Assembly (NCBI GenBank): GCA_003694325.1
Contig: RFKJ01000240.1
Location: 1-7,471, forward strand
Direction of reading: 5' to 3'
DNA length: 7,471 bases
DNA from: Deltaproteobacteria bacterium
Lineage (GTDB): Bacteria > Myxococcota_A > UBA796 > UBA2385
Part shown: in pieces, positions 6,352-7,471 of the stretch
How the letters are laid out: the number at the start of each line of letters is the position of its first letter
Position numbering within the stretch: the stretch's first letter is position 1
Translations under genes and position numbers: made by a program
Notes under the pieces: model-generated
Database searches by the model: none
What the model was told of the DNA's origin: nothing
Seen by the model: the letters and a program-made list of their open reading frames with translations, nothing else

Positions 6352-7471
6352 GGTGCCCTCCGTGAAGGCCAGGAGAGGGGCCACCGGAACCGGAAGACGG
6401 CTCCCCTCGGTTCATTGTCGCCGATCTCGATCCGTCCCCCCGCCGTCTCGACGATCTTGCGGGCGATGGCGAGGCCCATGCCCGACCCCTCCACGTCGTC
6501 GCGGGGGCGCAGGGTCTTGAACACCTGCATGACCTTGTCCCGGTACTCGGCCGGGATCCCCGGCCCGTCGTCGGCCACCTCGAACTCCAGCCAATCCCCC
6601 CGTCGCCGGCAGCGTACCCGGACGTGCCCGCGGTCGCGATCGTGGTGCTTGACGGCGTTGGTGCACAGGTTGAGCAGGACCTGCTCCAGCGCCCCCGCCG
6701 CCGTCACGAGCCTCGGCAGGTCCGGCTGGCGCTCGATGACGAAGCCCTCCGGCGGCGCCACCAGCTCGATGACGCCGTCCACCAGCTCGCCGAGGTCCAC
6801 CTCGCGGACCTGGGTGTCGACCCGTCCCACCCGCGACCAGGCCCGCAGGTCGGCCAGCAGCCGTTCCATGCGTCGGACCCGGCGGCGCATCAGCGCGATG
6901 TGGCCCGGCAGATCAGCGGTGTTCCCCTCGGCGAGGTCCTCCTCCAGCCAGGCGCAGATGCTGGAGATGCCGCGCAGCGGCGCCTTCAGGTCGTGGGAGG
7001 CGGCGTAGGCGAACTGCTCCAGCTCGTCGACGGTGCGCTGCAGGTGCTGGTTGAGCGCGCCGATGGCCGCCAGCGCCGCGGTCAACTCGTAGGACTGCCG
7101 CTCCACCCGCCGGTGCTGGTCGAGGTAGTCGACGGCGATGCCGCCGGCGATGACGGCATAGGCCAGCAGCCGGAGCCCGTGGGCGGCGTTGTGATCGTGG
7201 TCCAGCAGGGCGTGGGACCCCAGGGCCATGTGCAGCTCGGCGGCGACGTTGGGGATGGTGCTGAACAGCAGGGCGTGGGTGAACACCGAGGGCAGCGCCC
7301 GGTGCAGCCGCGGCAGGACGCTGATCGCCGCGATGGCGAACAGCAACAGGGGCAGGATGTCCCAGGGCCGCGGAAACAGTGCGCCCGGGTGGACCATCGC
7401 CGGGATCTGCTCGGTGGCGACGAGCACGTTGACGAGCACCCAGGCCGCCCCACCAAACCCCAGCCCCACCA
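6348..7471 (-). CDS. Membrane sensor histidine kinase (N-terminus outside window)
   Basis: The frame is open to the right edge, so the first codon in the window is not the start; GTG at 7469 is in frame but leaves an incomplete membrane domain. Residues are numbered from 7469. Hydrophobic segments near 2-18, 38-54, 60-78 and 97-115 form a multi-pass sensor region containing a PRPWDILP motif and a His-rich stretch (ELHMALGSHALLDHDHNAAH, H80-H97). From memory, this pattern occurs in membrane sensors of several histidine kinases, with ligand unknown. A signalling helix (about 118-150) leads to HisKA: SHDLKAPLRGI with phosphorylatable His159. The ATPase domain follows: N-box LLNLCTNAVKHHD (Asn271), G1 DDGPGI (300-305), an F-box-like VFKTL, and G2 GSGMGL (328-333), ending RWPLSW. 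All catalytic elements are intact, so an active autokinase is expected. The 4-base GTGA overlap with the downstream receiver-ATPase gene makes that protein its likely phosphotransfer partner. It lacks its own receiver. Confidence 0.94.
   Translation of the reverse strand, partial: VGLGFGGAAWVLVNVLVATEQIPAMVHPGALFPRPWDILPLLLFAIAAISVLPRLHRALPSVFTHALLFSTIPNVAAELHMALGSHALLDHDHNAAHGLRLLAYAVIAGGIAVDYLDQHRRVERQSYELTAALAAIGALNQHLQRTVDELEQFAYAASHDLKAPLRGISSICAWLEEDLAEGNTADLPGHIALMRRRVRRMERLLADLRAWSRVGRVDTQVREVDLGELVDGVIELVAPPEGFVIERQPDLPRLVTAAGALEQVLLNLCTNAVKHHDRDRGHVRVRCRRRGDWLEFEVADDGPGIPAEYRDKVMQVFKTLRPRDDVEGSGMGLAIARKIVETAGGRIEIGDNEPRGAVFRFRWPLSWPSRRAP
6357..6361 (-). promoter_or_regulatory. Strong ribosome binding site within the kinase 3' end
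   Basis: GGAGG on the minus strand is 5 bases before GTG 6351 and lies inside the last codons of the kinase gene. Together with the GTGA overlap it fixes the start of the downstream regulator. Confidence 0.75.

Noticed and set aside
3937..7008. 1023-residue open frame on the plus strand
   Set aside because: It runs antisense through both two-component genes and through the end of the cyclic-nucleotide gene. It has Arg/Pro/Ser-rich low-complexity composition and no domain, so it reflects GC-rich third positions.
7467..7469. GTG as the true start of the histidine kinase
   Set aside because: It lies at the window edge with the frame still open, and the sensor region would begin within a membrane segment; the gene almost certainly continues beyond.

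Overview
The window is very GC-rich (about 70% or more by eye) and densely coded, with a strong G/C bias at third codon positions. Gene content points to Myxococcota or a related former deltaproteobacterium: a lipoprotein with MopE-type acidic Cys/Asp motifs followed by FG-GAP repeats, a Cys-pair-rich lipoprotein, stand-alone cyclic-nucleotide-binding domains, and a complex two-component pair. The taxon is inferred from gene style only; there is no rRNA or marker gene here. I see no tRNA, rRNA, CRISPR array, insertion sequence or attachment site.

Layout. (1) 2-301 (+) is the C-terminal end of a protein that begins outside the window: an Ala/Ser/Pro linker and a small beta-rich domain. Its stop overlaps the next start in an ATGA. 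(2) 298-2013 (+) is a predicted lipoprotein with two MopE-like acidic motifs and seven FG-GAP repeats, enough for one complete beta-propeller. (3) 2068-3516 (-) converges on it and encodes a predicted lipoprotein with five Cys pairs, HEAT-like helices and a Pro/Gly-rich tail. (4) A 191-bp divergent intergenic region (3517-3707) carries a nested dyad. (5) 3708-4733 (+) encodes a protein with two cyclic-nucleotide-binding domains and no recognisable output domain. (6) Convergent to it, 4819-7471 (-) is a two-gene operon. The upstream gene, cut by the window edge, is a membrane histidine kinase. Its stop overlaps the start of the second gene in a GTGA. The second gene encodes receiver - GHKL ATPase - degenerate receiver.

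How the genes may work together. The kinase has an intact H-box and complete ATP site, and the partner's first receiver has every catalytic residue, so phosphotransfer from the kinase to Asp63 of the partner is the natural reading. The unusual part is what follows the receiver: an ATPase domain of the histidine-kinase type with no histidine-bearing dimerisation domain, then a second receiver-like domain lacking the usual Lys and part of the acidic pocket. The ATPase domain resembles that of the neighbouring kinase closely enough to suggest duplication. This fusion is the best candidate for an undescribed signalling arrangement here. The cyclic-nucleotide protein and the two lipoproteins have no demonstrated link to it beyond proximity.

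The longest open frames antisense to these genes (for example 3937-7008 +, 181-1863 - and 2681-4858 +) are byproducts of the GC bias and were left out. No intergenic stretch exceeds 300 bases.
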